A stretch of DNA of 64,000 nt from JAFAXD01 sp963760435 (GTDB lineage Bacteria; Pseudomonadota; Alphaproteobacteria; Rhizobiales; Xanthobacteraceae). The notes below the pieces were generated by a model that saw only the letters and a program-made list of their open reading frames with translations, did no database searches and was not told the origin of the DNA. This document shows positions 43,079 through 51,068 of this stretch, piece by piece. Where the stretch lies: assembly GCA_963760435.1 (NCBI GenBank), contig CAVXDE010000031.1:124001-188000 (forward strand). Direction: 5' to 3'. Each line of letters opens with the position of its first letter. The first letter of the stretch is position 1. The position numbers were made by a program, and so were the translations under genes.

Positions 43079-44184
43079 CGCAGGCCAATGTGCTGCTCGT
43101 GACCGGAACGGCTTATCTGCCCCAGGTGGTCGGCGGGGTCGAACTGAACACGCACGAAATGGCGACCGAGCTCAACCGCCGCGGCTGTAAGACGGCCGTG
43201 CTCGCCAAGCTGTCACCCCGCGATGCGTTTGGCGCGACCCGACTGTTGCTGACATACTGGCGCGGGGCGCGGACCTCGGTCGATCAGAACCTCGGCTATG
43301 CCGTCTATCGATCACGCAATCCGTGTGAGCTCAGTGACGTCCCGTTGCCGGACGTTGCTGTCATCCAAAACGGAAGAATGCTTGAGCTGGCCGAGGCATT
43401 CGCGCGGCGCGGCGTTCCTTGCGTTGCTTATTTCCATGGGCTCCCGTTCGAGTGCACCGAGCAGGACTGGCGCCAGGCAGCCGTGCGACGCTGGTTCGCC
43501 GGCTATATCGCCAATTCGGCCTACACGGCGAGGCGCTTTCGCGCTCACTGTGGAATAGATGCTCATGTCATTCCCCCGGTCTTCAATCCAGCGCGCTACC
43601 AGGCCATCGGTGAACGGCGGTTTGCGACGTTTATCAATCCCGTCGCCGCCAAGGGGCTCGAATTGGCACTGGCTGTTGCCGCGCTGTGCCCTGAAATCCC
43701 GTTTCGCTTCGTCAAGGCATGGCCGCTTTCTCCTGCGCAATCGTTGCTGCTGAAGCGCCGCATCGCACAGCTGCACAACGTGCAGCTGCTTGAGCGCCGT
43801 ACCGACATGCGGTCGATCTATGCGGGAACGCGCGTCTTGCTGGTCCCCAGCAGGCCAGGCCACGAGACTTGGGGACGCGTCGCCTCGGAGGCTCAATTCA
43901 GCGGGATACCCGTGCTCGCAAGCGATGCCGGAGGTCTGCCCGAAGCGGTCGGTCCCGGCGGAACAATTATGCCGGACAATGCGTCCCCGCAGGCTTGGGC
44001 CGGGGCACTGCAACGCCTTTGGACCGAGCGCGAGCATTATGAAGCTAAATCGGCAGCCGCGCTTGCGCATTCCCGGCGTGGCGCCATCAATCTCGATCGC
44101 CAGCTCCATTCATTGCGCGACATTCTTGCCCATGCGTGCTCGGGCAACTCCGCGAGCATCGGCATGTCGGCAACAGGCACTTGA
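43075..44184 (+). CDS. Glycosyltransferase family 4 protein
   Basis: This 369-residue GT-B enzyme begins VLLVTGTAYLPQVVGGVELNTHEMA, with GYIANSAYTARRF in the linker and the donor site VPSRPGHETWGRVASEAQFSG (E-x7-E) near residues 255-275. The pattern is complete. Its ATG overlaps the methyltransferase stop and its stop lies one base before the flippase start, consistent with a single transcript from exoY onward. Confidence 0.88.
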   Translation: MTQANVLLVTGTAYLPQVVGGVELNTHEMATELNRRGCKTAVLAKLSPRDAFGATRLLLTYWRGARTSVDQNLGYAVYRSRNPCELSDVPLPDVAVIQNGRMLELAEAFARRGVPCVAYFHGLPFECTEQDWRQAAVRRWFAGYIANSAYTARRFRAHCGIDAHVIPPVFNPARYQAIGERRFATFINPVAAKGLELALAVAALCPEIPFRFVKAWPLSPAQSLLLKRRIAQLHNVQLLERRTDMRSIYAGTRVLLVPSRPGHETWGRVASEAQFSGIPVLASDAGGLPEAVGPGGTIMPDNASPQAWAGALQRLWTEREHYEAKSAAALAHSRRGAINLDRQLHSLRDILAHACSGNSASIGMSATGT

Positions 44185-44185
44185 T

Positions 44186-45763
44186 ATGCAAGCATCGGTT
44201 CAATTTGCTCGCAAGTCATTGTGGAGCGCGATTGCCAGTGCGTTCGTGACGTTGAGCAGCTTTCTCAGCAGCATTATCGCGGCGCGTATCCTGGGCGTAT
44301 CTGGAAGTGGCGAGGTCGCGTACGTGATTTGGCTGATGTCAGTCGGCTCAGTCGTTATCGATCTCGGATTATCAGCTATTGTGGCGCGGTATGTTCCGGA
44401 AATGCATGGGCGCGGGCAGCACCGCCAAGCTGACCAACTCGCCGGCACTTTGGTTCTCATTCTCCTCATCACCGCGGTCGGCGCCTGCGCCCTCGCATTT
44501 CTCTTTCTCCAGTTTGGGATCGTCCCGATCGGGGCACTGCGTGCAGCTTTCGGAGAATTCTCGCTGATCACCTTGTTGGCCGTCTACATTTCGGTTCAAG
44601 TTCTTGGCGCATTCACGCTGTTCTACCTGCGCGGCCTGCAGGATTTCGGTCGCCTTGCCCGGGTATGCGGATTATCTCTGATCTTGCAACTCATCTGTGT
44701 GGCGCTTGGGAGTTATTGGTTCGGGGTAGCAGGAGCCGTGGCCGGCTACATTGCTGGGCAGGTCGCCCCTGCACTCCTGGCACTCACACTCGTGCGGCAT
44801 GCAGCGCCGATTGATGCAAGTCTTCGATCCCGAATTTGGCGCTATGGCGCCTATTCGTGGGCCGCAAATATCGCGAATGCATTTGTTTGGGCGCGCATTG
44901 AGATATTCTTTTTGCAGCGCTTTTGGGACAGCCATTCGGTCGGTTTGTTTGCAGCGGCATTGACGTTGACCAACTTGGCGACGCAAGGGCCAATGCTGCT
45001 CACCACCGCGTTTCTCCCGCTGCTGTCGGAGCGATACGGCGCAAACGACACCGCGGGAATGCGGAATATACTCGCAGCCGGAACGCGCTTGCTTGCTGCA
45101 CTCGTCTTCCCAGCATGCTTCGGGGTAGCGGCGGTCATGCCCGTTTTGCTCCCGCTGCTGTACGGGCCGGACTTCACCCCTGCGATCCTGCCGGCGATGG
45201 TGCTGGTCTGCGTATCGGGGATTGCGGCAACCTCCGTTATTGCGACCAATCTCGTCAATGCGCTGGAGCGCAGTGACTTCATTTTCGCCAACTCGTTTGC
45301 TGGGGCATTGTTTGCCGTCGCACTCGGTTTCGCGTTGGTACCGCAGTTCGGGCTGATGGGAGCCACCACCGCGCGGGCCAGCATTCAGGCAGGGATGATC
45401 GTCATTGGTTGCTGGTTCGTCGTAAGGCGACTGCAGTATCCTTTGCCCTGGCGGGCGCTGGGCAGGCTGCTCGCGGCGTCGCTATGTTCCGCGGCGGGAG
45501 CCGGCCTATGCGTTGCAATATGGCCGTCGCCTGCAGGGCTGTTGGTTGCGGTTCCCGTAGCGTGCGTTGCTTATCTTCTTGCATTGCGAACACTCCACGC
45601 TTTGCCGTCGCAGGACCTGGCAGTGCTGATCGCAATCAGCGAGGCGCTGCCGAAACCACTGCCAGCGATATCGAGACGCACTCTCATGTTTGTGCAGCGA
45701 ACCCCTGCTTGGCAGGAAAGCGGGCTGGTGCCGGATGAGCCCGTGGGGGCCAAGGTGCGCTGA
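44186..45763 (+). CDS. Polysaccharide flippase, MOP/Wzx family
   Basis: This 525-residue inner-membrane protein has about fourteen helices. It starts FARKSLWSAIASAFVTLSSFL and IIAARILGVSGSGEVAYVIW, which is the usual Wzx opening, and has a mid-protein ANIANAFVWARIEIFFLQRFW. It would turn the lipid-linked repeat unit to the periplasmic face for polymerisation. The ATG at 44186 lies one base after the glycosyltransferase stop; an open frame back to 43790 is a shadow of that gene. Confidence 0.88.
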   Translation: MQASVQFARKSLWSAIASAFVTLSSFLSSIIAARILGVSGSGEVAYVIWLMSVGSVVIDLGLSAIVARYVPEMHGRGQHRQADQLAGTLVLILLITAVGACALAFLFLQFGIVPIGALRAAFGEFSLITLLAVYISVQVLGAFTLFYLRGLQDFGRLARVCGLSLILQLICVALGSYWFGVAGAVAGYIAGQVAPALLALTLVRHAAPIDASLRSRIWRYGAYSWAANIANAFVWARIEIFFLQRFWDSHSVGLFAAALTLTNLATQGPMLLTTAFLPLLSERYGANDTAGMRNILAAGTRLLAALVFPACFGVAAVMPVLLPLLYGPDFTPAILPAMVLVCVSGIAATSVIATNLVNALERSDFIFANSFAGALFAVALGFALVPQFGLMGATTARASIQAGMIVIGCWFVVRRLQYPLPWRALGRLLAASLCSAAGAGLCVAIWPSPAGLLVAVPVACVAYLLALRTLHALPSQDLAVLIAISEALPKPLPAISRRTLMFVQRTPAWQESGLVPDEPVGAKVR

Positions 45764-45794
45764 TCCTTCGGAACGGAAGCGTCGGGATGGCACA

Positions 45795-46830
45795 ATGAAA
45801 TCTGTTTCGGTGGCGATGGCCACGTACAATGGTGCGAGACATATTCAACAACAACTCGATAGTCTGGCCGCGCAGAGCTATCTTCCAGCGGAGCTTGTCA
45901 TTTCCGATGATCGCTCCGACGACGATACGTTGGCCATCATTCAGGATTTCGCGGAGACGGCTCCGTTTCCGGTCGCACTGCACGTCAACAACGATCGCCT
46001 CGGGTATCGTCGTAACTTCATGCAGGCCGCCAGATTGTCGCGATCGGAACTCATTGCGTTCTGCGATCAGGATGACAGGTGGTATCCGGACAAGCTCGCG
46101 GTCATTGTCGAGGCGTTCACAAATCCTGACGTTTTGCTTGCTTATCACAATGCCGATGTTGTTGGTCACGACGGTGCGCGGTTCGGCTCACTCGGCGAAT
46201 ATCGCGCAAAGCGCCGCTCCAACTTGCCGATGAGTCTCGGGCCGTGGATGTACGCACTCGGACTTCACCCAGGTATTCCGGCGCTCCATGCTGGAGCTGG
46301 CGCGCTTCTGGCCGGAATCGCTCGACCATAATGCGACGGGCGAGCGGATGGCCCACGATCAGTGGTACTTTTTCCTGGCGTCCGTGTTTGGAAGCATCGT
46401 CTATCATCACGAGCCGCTGGTGGCGTACATCCAGCACGGCGGAAACATGTACGGCTTGGAACGCAAGCACGTCGCCGTCAGTGCGATCCGCTTCCTGACA
46501 GAGAACCGCAAGGGGCATATCGCGCGCTACGCGGTTGCACTCGAGCGTCGAGCGAACATTCTGGAAAGCGCAGCCGCTGAGCTCGACGAGCCATGGCAGG
46601 CTCGCGCTCGTGCGGCCGCAAGCCGTTATCGTGAACTGGGTATGCTCTATGCCGAGCAGCGCAATCTCTATTTGGCTCCGCGATTTCCCCGCCGCCTCAG
46701 CGTGTTCGGCAATCTCGTGACCAAGCACGGCTATCGGCCCTACTGGGGGCTGGGACGGCGCGCTCTGATCAAGGATGCATCGCTCGGGTTGCTTTTGGGT
46801 CCTCGGCTGCGGCGTCCGGTCGATGCGTAG
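45795..46830 (+). pseudogene. Glycosyltransferase family 2, split by one-base insertion
   Basis: The first piece (45795-46331) starts SVSVAMATYNGARHIQQQL and has SDDRSDDDTLAII and FCDQDDRWYPDKL, the GT-A nucleotide-sugar site of rhamnosyltransferase-like enzymes. At about 46260 the frame drifts into unrelated sequence and stops at 46331. The second piece, in the next frame, reads DFTQVFRRSMLELARFWPES through the end at 46830 and continues the same fold (HDQWYFFLASVFGSIV, YIQHGGNMYG). Deleting one base at 46260-46263 would give ALGFTQVFRRS in a continuous protein of about 344 residues. Nothing else in the operon looks damaged, so an assembly error is as likely as a real lesion. Confidence 0.85.
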
Positions 46831-46852
46831 TGGCTCGCTCTATGGGTAGGTG

Positions 46853-47953
46853 ATGATGGTTATGCGATCGGCACGACAAATTGAAGATGAAAACAGCGGC
46901 GCGGACGAGTGGCGGTGGCCGCAGCATGATCTGGAAGCGCTGGGGGCGTGTCCCGTATGCGATGGCAGTCACAGGCGTGTTTTATTTTCCGGTCTGCGGG
47001 ATCTGGCTTTCGCGGCCGCTCCCGGTGAATGGACCATGTGGCGGTGCGCATGCGGAGTGGCGTATCTTGATCCGCGGCCAACTCTTTCCTCAATTGGCGC
47101 AGCTTATTCGCGCTACTACACGCATGCTCCAGGACACCAGAACGGCCGGCCGCAAGGCACCAACATTATTCGGCGCGTGGTTGCTGATCTCAAAAACGAC
47201 TACCTCAATCGCACATTCGGCTATCGGTTGCCTGCCATGCCGCTTGGGGCGGCTCTTGTGCGGCGAACCTCCGGTTCTCGGCGCGCGTTGGAACACTCGG
47301 TCCGGCATCTGCCGGCACCTTCTTCGAAGGCGATGAGATTGCTCGACGCCGGCTGCGGAAATGGTGAGTTCCTGGAAATCGCTGCCCGGCTTGGCTTTAA
47401 GTCGGTCGGGCTCGATCCGGATCCCAAGGCGGTCGAAGCGGGACAGCGCGTCGGTTTGGATATTCGCCCGGGAATTTTGCCAGGGAGCGGCCAAGAACCC
47501 GGCTCGTTCGATCACGTGACCTTGAAGGATGTTCTCGAGCACCTGCACGAGCCGGTGCAGGCCCTCCGGGAGGTCTGGTCACTGCTGAAACCTTCTGGGC
47601 GGGTTTGGATATCACAACCAAATCTCGGAGCCGTTGGGCTTGCCGAGTTTGGACCTTACTGGCGCGGCCTTGAACCGCCGCGGCATCTCAGTTTGACGGA
47701 CGTCGATGGCATGCGCGCCCTATTGCAACGATGCGGTTTTGTGAATGCCCAGATTCTGGCGCCGCAACCGAGCGCCGCATTCTATTTCAAACAAAGTCTC
47801 TACCAACGACATGGGCTCGACCCGTACGGGGAAGAGCCACTGCGCGAATGGAATCACGTGTGGGAGCAACGGAGCCGGAAGGCAGACGCAGCCGCGGCGC
47901 GAAATTATCGGATCGGCGAAAGTCTGACCGTGGTCGCGTACAGACCGGCTTAG
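46853..47953 (+). CDS. SAM-dependent methyltransferase with N-terminal zinc cluster
   Basis: This protein of about 366 residues has an N-terminal cysteine cluster (ACPVCDG and WRCACGVAYLDPRP) and a Methyltransf_23-like domain with LLDAGCGNGEFLEIAARLG (motif I), VTLKDVLEHLHEPVQALRE and LKPSGRVWISQPNLG. The zinc-cluster form is common in sugar C- or O-methyltransferases of polysaccharide loci. Translation starts at one of the clustered ATGs at 46853-46862. It closes the rightward exopolysaccharide operon and overlaps the convergent phosphoesterase gene by four bases. Confidence 0.85.
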   Translation: MMVMRSARQIEDENSGADEWRWPQHDLEALGACPVCDGSHRRVLFSGLRDLAFAAAPGEWTMWRCACGVAYLDPRPTLSSIGAAYSRYYTHAPGHQNGRPQGTNIIRRVVADLKNDYLNRTFGYRLPAMPLGAALVRRTSGSRRALEHSVRHLPAPSSKAMRLLDAGCGNGEFLEIAARLGFKSVGLDPDPKAVEAGQRVGLDIRPGILPGSGQEPGSFDHVTLKDVLEHLHEPVQALREVWSLLKPSGRVWISQPNLGAVGLAEFGPYWRGLEPPRHLSLTDVDGMRALLQRCGFVNAQILAPQPSAAFYFKQSLYQRHGLDPYGEEPLREWNHVWEQRSRKADAAAARNYRIGESLTVVAYRPA

Positions 47954-48696
47954 TCCACCTGGCGAACGAGGGGAACTGGTTCTCGCGTTACCCGAACTTC
48001 GCCGTTCTGGCAAAATCGGACGACATTGACTGATTGCGCATAATCCGGCGAGCCGGAGTAATAGGCCGTGGTCGGATGTCCGACCTTTGCGGCGCGGTTC
48101 CAATGCCCCAACGCGATGTAGTCAGCCGCGGTGCTGGCAAGATGCGCATCGCTGATGAGCCAGGATGGCCGGGGATGGCGGGTAAGATCGGGAGCGGATT
48201 CGTAGTGGCCGTGTCCCAAGGCAATTTGCCAGCGCGTTCGCCGAGGCCGTGCTCGTTCGAACGGGAGCATGTCGTCGTAGCCGAGGTGAGGTCGGCCCCA
48301 GATTTCGAGATCGAGATGTGAGAACAGCAGTGCGTCCGGGCAGGTGACGCCCAGGACATGCACGTTGTCGATCTCGCGTAGCGAGCGCTGATGGTAGACG
48401 GCCTCGGGAATGACCGGATCGTGGTTGCCCGGCAAAATCGCGATCGTGAGTTTGCTGTCGGCGAGGATTGCCGCGCTCTGCTCGATGAGGGCCGGCGGCA
48501 GACGGTGCGATTCGAAGGTATCGCCAGCAAGCAGGATAACATCGGCCTGGTGCCGACGACCGGCAGTCAGGACGGCGGTCAGCATGTCCAGGCCGTCGCT
48601 GGCACCCGGACGGTTGGTGACATCATCGATATGCAGATCCGAGCTGTGCACTGCAACGAGATCGCGGTCGGACTGGGGGGAGGGTCTCGGCTTCAT
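47950..48696 (-). CDS. Metallophosphoesterase (SbcD/Mre11-like)
   Basis: This calcineurin-like phosphoesterase of about 248 residues has VAVHSSDLHIDD, VILLAGDTFESHRLP, AILPGNHDPVIP, LGHGHYES and DYIALGHWN, the complete two-metal ligand set of the SbcD/Mre11/YfcE type. It is shorter than SbcD (about 400) and lacks the capping domain, and no SbcC partner is present. It lies next to the SOS mutasome genes but on the opposite strand, about 120 bases away. A role in DNA ends is possible but not shown. ATG 48696 is chosen. Confidence 0.82.
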   Translation of the reverse strand: MKPRPSPQSDRDLVAVHSSDLHIDDVTNRPGASDGLDMLTAVLTAGRRHQADVILLAGDTFESHRLPPALIEQSAAILADSKLTIAILPGNHDPVIPEAVYHQRSLREIDNVHVLGVTCPDALLFSHLDLEIWGRPHLGYDDMLPFERARPRRTRWQIALGHGHYESAPDLTRHPRPSWLISDAHLASTAADYIALGHWNRAAKVGHPTTAYYSGSPDYAQSVNVVRFCQNGEVRVTREPVPLVRQVD

Positions 48697-48783
48697 ATGG
48701 GCTCGGGTCGGGCTAATTAACCAATTGAAAATAAAGAATAATTTTTCGAGCTTGACTCCCTCTCCGGGGCGCGGAATCAATTA

Positions 48784-48798
48784 GAACAAAGAGCGAAC
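48784..48798 (+). promoter_or_regulatory. LexA-type SOS box (GAAC-N7-GAAC)
   Basis: The sequence GAAC AAAGAGC GAAC matches the alphaproteobacterial LexA operator GAAC-N7-GAAC exactly. It lies 22 bases before the probable imuA ATG and so should bind LexA and repress imuA-imuB-dnaE2 until DNA damage. Confidence 0.9.
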
Positions 48799-48820
48799 AT
48801 TCTTGCGTGTGAGTCATGTC

Positions 48821-49597
48821 ATGCAGCCGGTCAGAACCGATGCATTGGATCAGCTTCGGCATCAGGTGGCAAAGATCGAGGCCGATGCCCCGAGATTGCC
48901 GGACGCAGAGCTTTTTCTTTCTCTCGGCATTCGGCAGATCGACTCAACGCTTGGCGGTGGCTTTGCATTTGGGGCCATTCACGAACTGGCACCTGCTTTA
49001 CCGATTCATGTCGGCGCAACGCAAGGATTTGCGGTTGCTCTCGCAGCTTTGACCCGTGGTTCCGTGCTTTGGGTTGAGACCGATTTCGCCCGCATGGAAA
49101 ACGGTGCGCCTTACGGTCCGGGTCTCGCGTTGCAAGGTCTCGATCCCGACCGTCTGGTGATGTTGGCCGTGCCGCGTGCGACCGACGTGTTGTGGGCCAT
49201 GGAGGAAGCCTTACGCAGTCGCGCGGTGACGATCGCGGTCGGCCATGTGCCGGATGATCGCACGCTGGATGAGGGAACGGCCACGCGACGGCTTTCGCTC
49301 ACGGCGCGCGAGGCCCACGGTTTTGGTTTGTTGCTGCGACATCGCCCCTCCGAGGCAGCGAGTGCGGCAGCCACTCGTTGGCAGGTCGCTGCCGCGCCCG
49401 GCGCGCAGGATCAGTTCGGCGGCATTGGCCGCACAACGTTTGCTCTCGCGCTCACCAAGAACCGCCGCGGTCCATGCGGTCGTTGGCTAGTCACCTGGGA
49501 TCATCATGAACGCGTCTTCCACCCGGCGTTATCTGTCGGTCTGGCTGAGACGGCTCGCGACCGATCGGCTCGCGCGCCTCTTGCCAAGACCGGCTGA
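48821..49597 (+). CDS. imuA: ImuA, RecA-like mutasome accessory protein
   Basis: ImuA is a short RecA/SulA-like protein needed with ImuB and DnaE2 for damage-induced mutagenesis. The 258-residue protein has LFLSLGIRQIDSTLGGGFAFGAIHELA in the family position, then VLWVETDFARMENGAPYGPGLALQGLDPDRL and WAMEEALRSRAVTIAVGHVP, which match ImuA proteins. Walker A is not obvious, as is usual. The ATG at 48821 is preferred; a TTG at 48803 is closer to the LexA box. The 3' end overlaps imuB by 92 bases. Confidence 0.9.
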   Translation: MQPVRTDALDQLRHQVAKIEADAPRLPDAELFLSLGIRQIDSTLGGGFAFGAIHELAPALPIHVGATQGFAVALAALTRGSVLWVETDFARMENGAPYGPGLALQGLDPDRLVMLAVPRATDVLWAMEEALRSRAVTIAVGHVPDDRTLDEGTATRRLSLTAREAHGFGLLLRHRPSEAASAAATRWQVAAAPGAQDQFGGIGRTTFALALTKNRRGPCGRWLVTWDHHERVFHPALSVGLAETARDRSARAPLAKTG

Positions 49598-51068
49598 TGA
49601 GCCGCTCGTCGTCGTTGCGCCGATCAAATCGGCGCTGCGCATCACGGCCCTCAACGATGCCGCAGCCCGCCTTCGGCTTCGGACCGGGATGGCGCTTGCC
49701 GATGCGCGGGCCATGTATCCGGCAATTGCGGTGGAACATGCCGATCCGGACGCAGACCAGCGTTTGTTGGAAGCCATTGCCGATTGGTGCGATCGTTATA
49801 CGCCGCTGGTCGGCCTCATGCCGCCTGACGGTCTTGCCTTCGACATCACCGGCTGCGCTCATCTGTTTGGAGGTGAAGCGACACTCTGCCGCGATCTGGT
49901 GAGACGCCTCGCAACGCAAGGATTTGCGGTCCGGATCGCGGTCGCCGACACCCTGGGCTGCGCCTATGCGGTGGCCCGTTTTGGCGAGATGCGCGCTGAC
50001 TCGCATGTGATTGTTCCGCCAGGCGGCTTACGCGCGCCGCTCGCATCCTTGCCGTTGGCGTCGCTTCGGCTCGCACCTGAGATTGCCGATGCCCTGGGAC
50101 AGGTCGGTCTCAAGCTGATCGGCGACATGCTGGAACAACCGCGTGCGCCGCTCGCTGCTCGTTTCGGCGTCGAGCTCATTCGCCGTCTGGACCAGGCGCT
50201 GGGCCGTGAGGATGAACCGATCAGGCCGCGTCTTCCTGTTCCGGTGGCGATGGTGGAGCGACGCTTTCCTGAACCGATTGGACTCGAATCCGATGTGCTC
50301 GGCACCATCGGCCAGCTGGCGCGCGATCTCGATCGCGTGCTGGAACGACGAGGTGAAGGCGCGCGGCTTCTCCAGGTCGCGCTGTTTCGTGTTGACGGCA
50401 AGGTGCATCGCATCGAGCTTGGCACCAGCGCGCCGGTGCGTGATCCGATGCGCGTGCAGCGCTTGTTTGTCGATCGGCTCGCGGTGCTGGGCGATGCGTG
50501 CGATCCGGGTTTTGGGTTTGACATGTTGCGGCTCACCGCCATGGTGACCGAACGTTTTGATCCGCCCCAGACCGGTTTTGCCGGCTCGGATACCGATGCG
50601 TCGTTAACACATTTGATTGATCGCCTAGGCGCGCGTTTCGGACTGCGGCGGGTTACCCGGTTGGTGGCGCAAGACACACATATTCCGGAATTCGCCGTCG
50701 CGGCGATGCCGGCCCATGCACCCAGATCGGCGATGCGACAATTGCTCCCGCTCGAACAAGAGAGCCTCATTCCGGTCCGACCCATTCGTTTGTTTGATCG
50801 TCCTGAACGGATTGAAGCGGTGGCCGAAGTACCGGATGGTCCGCCGGTTCGCTTTCGTTGGCGGCAGGTGCTGCATGAAGTCGCCCGCGCCGAGGGACCG
50901 GAGCGCATCGCGACGGAGTGGTGGCGCGACCAGGATGGTCATGACCTGACGCGCGATTACTTCCGGGTGGAAAGCCGCCAGGGCGCACGCGTCTGGCTTT
51001 ATCGGGAGGGGCTTTATGGACGCGAGACGGCGCAGCCGCGCTGGTTCCTGCACGGACTGTTTGCCTGA
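49506..51068 (+). CDS. imuB: ImuB, Y-family DNA polymerase-like protein
   Basis: ImuB is a Y-family polymerase homologue without catalytic activity that bridges the beta clamp, ImuA and DnaE2. The 520-residue protein starts YLSVWLRRLATDRLARLLP, where active polymerases have an acidic metal-binding residue; only FDITGCAHLFGGE remains of the motif III region. The Y-family little-finger and long ImuB C-terminus follow, ending LYREGLYGRETAQPRWFLHG. The ATG at 49506 places the family start correctly, so the 92-base overlap with imuA is real. The stop overlaps the dnaE2 start by one base (TGATG). Confidence 0.9.
   Translation: MNASSTRRYLSVWLRRLATDRLARLLPRPADEPLVVVAPIKSALRITALNDAAARLRLRTGMALADARAMYPAIAVEHADPDADQRLLEAIADWCDRYTPLVGLMPPDGLAFDITGCAHLFGGEATLCRDLVRRLATQGFAVRIAVADTLGCAYAVARFGEMRADSHVIVPPGGLRAPLASLPLASLRLAPEIADALGQVGLKLIGDMLEQPRAPLAARFGVELIRRLDQALGREDEPIRPRLPVPVAMVERRFPEPIGLESDVLGTIGQLARDLDRVLERRGEGARLLQVALFRVDGKVHRIELGTSAPVRDPMRVQRLFVDRLAVLGDACDPGFGFDMLRLTAMVTERFDPPQTGFAGSDTDASLTHLIDRLGARFGLRRVTRLVAQDTHIPEFAVAAMPAHAPRSAMRQLLPLEQESLIPVRPIRLFDRPERIEAVAEVPDGPPVRFRWRQVLHEVARAEGPERIATEWWRDQDGHDLTRDYFRVESRQGARVWLYREGLYGRETAQPRWFLHGLFA

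Noticed and set aside
43790..44185. N-terminal extension of the flippase by 132 codons
   Set aside because: Lies within the preceding glycosyltransferase and reads as a shadow; the family start is at 44186.
47950..48696. SbcD nuclease subunit
   Set aside because: Metal motifs fit, but the protein lacks the capping domain and there is no SbcC gene beside it, so I keep only the general phosphoesterase call.
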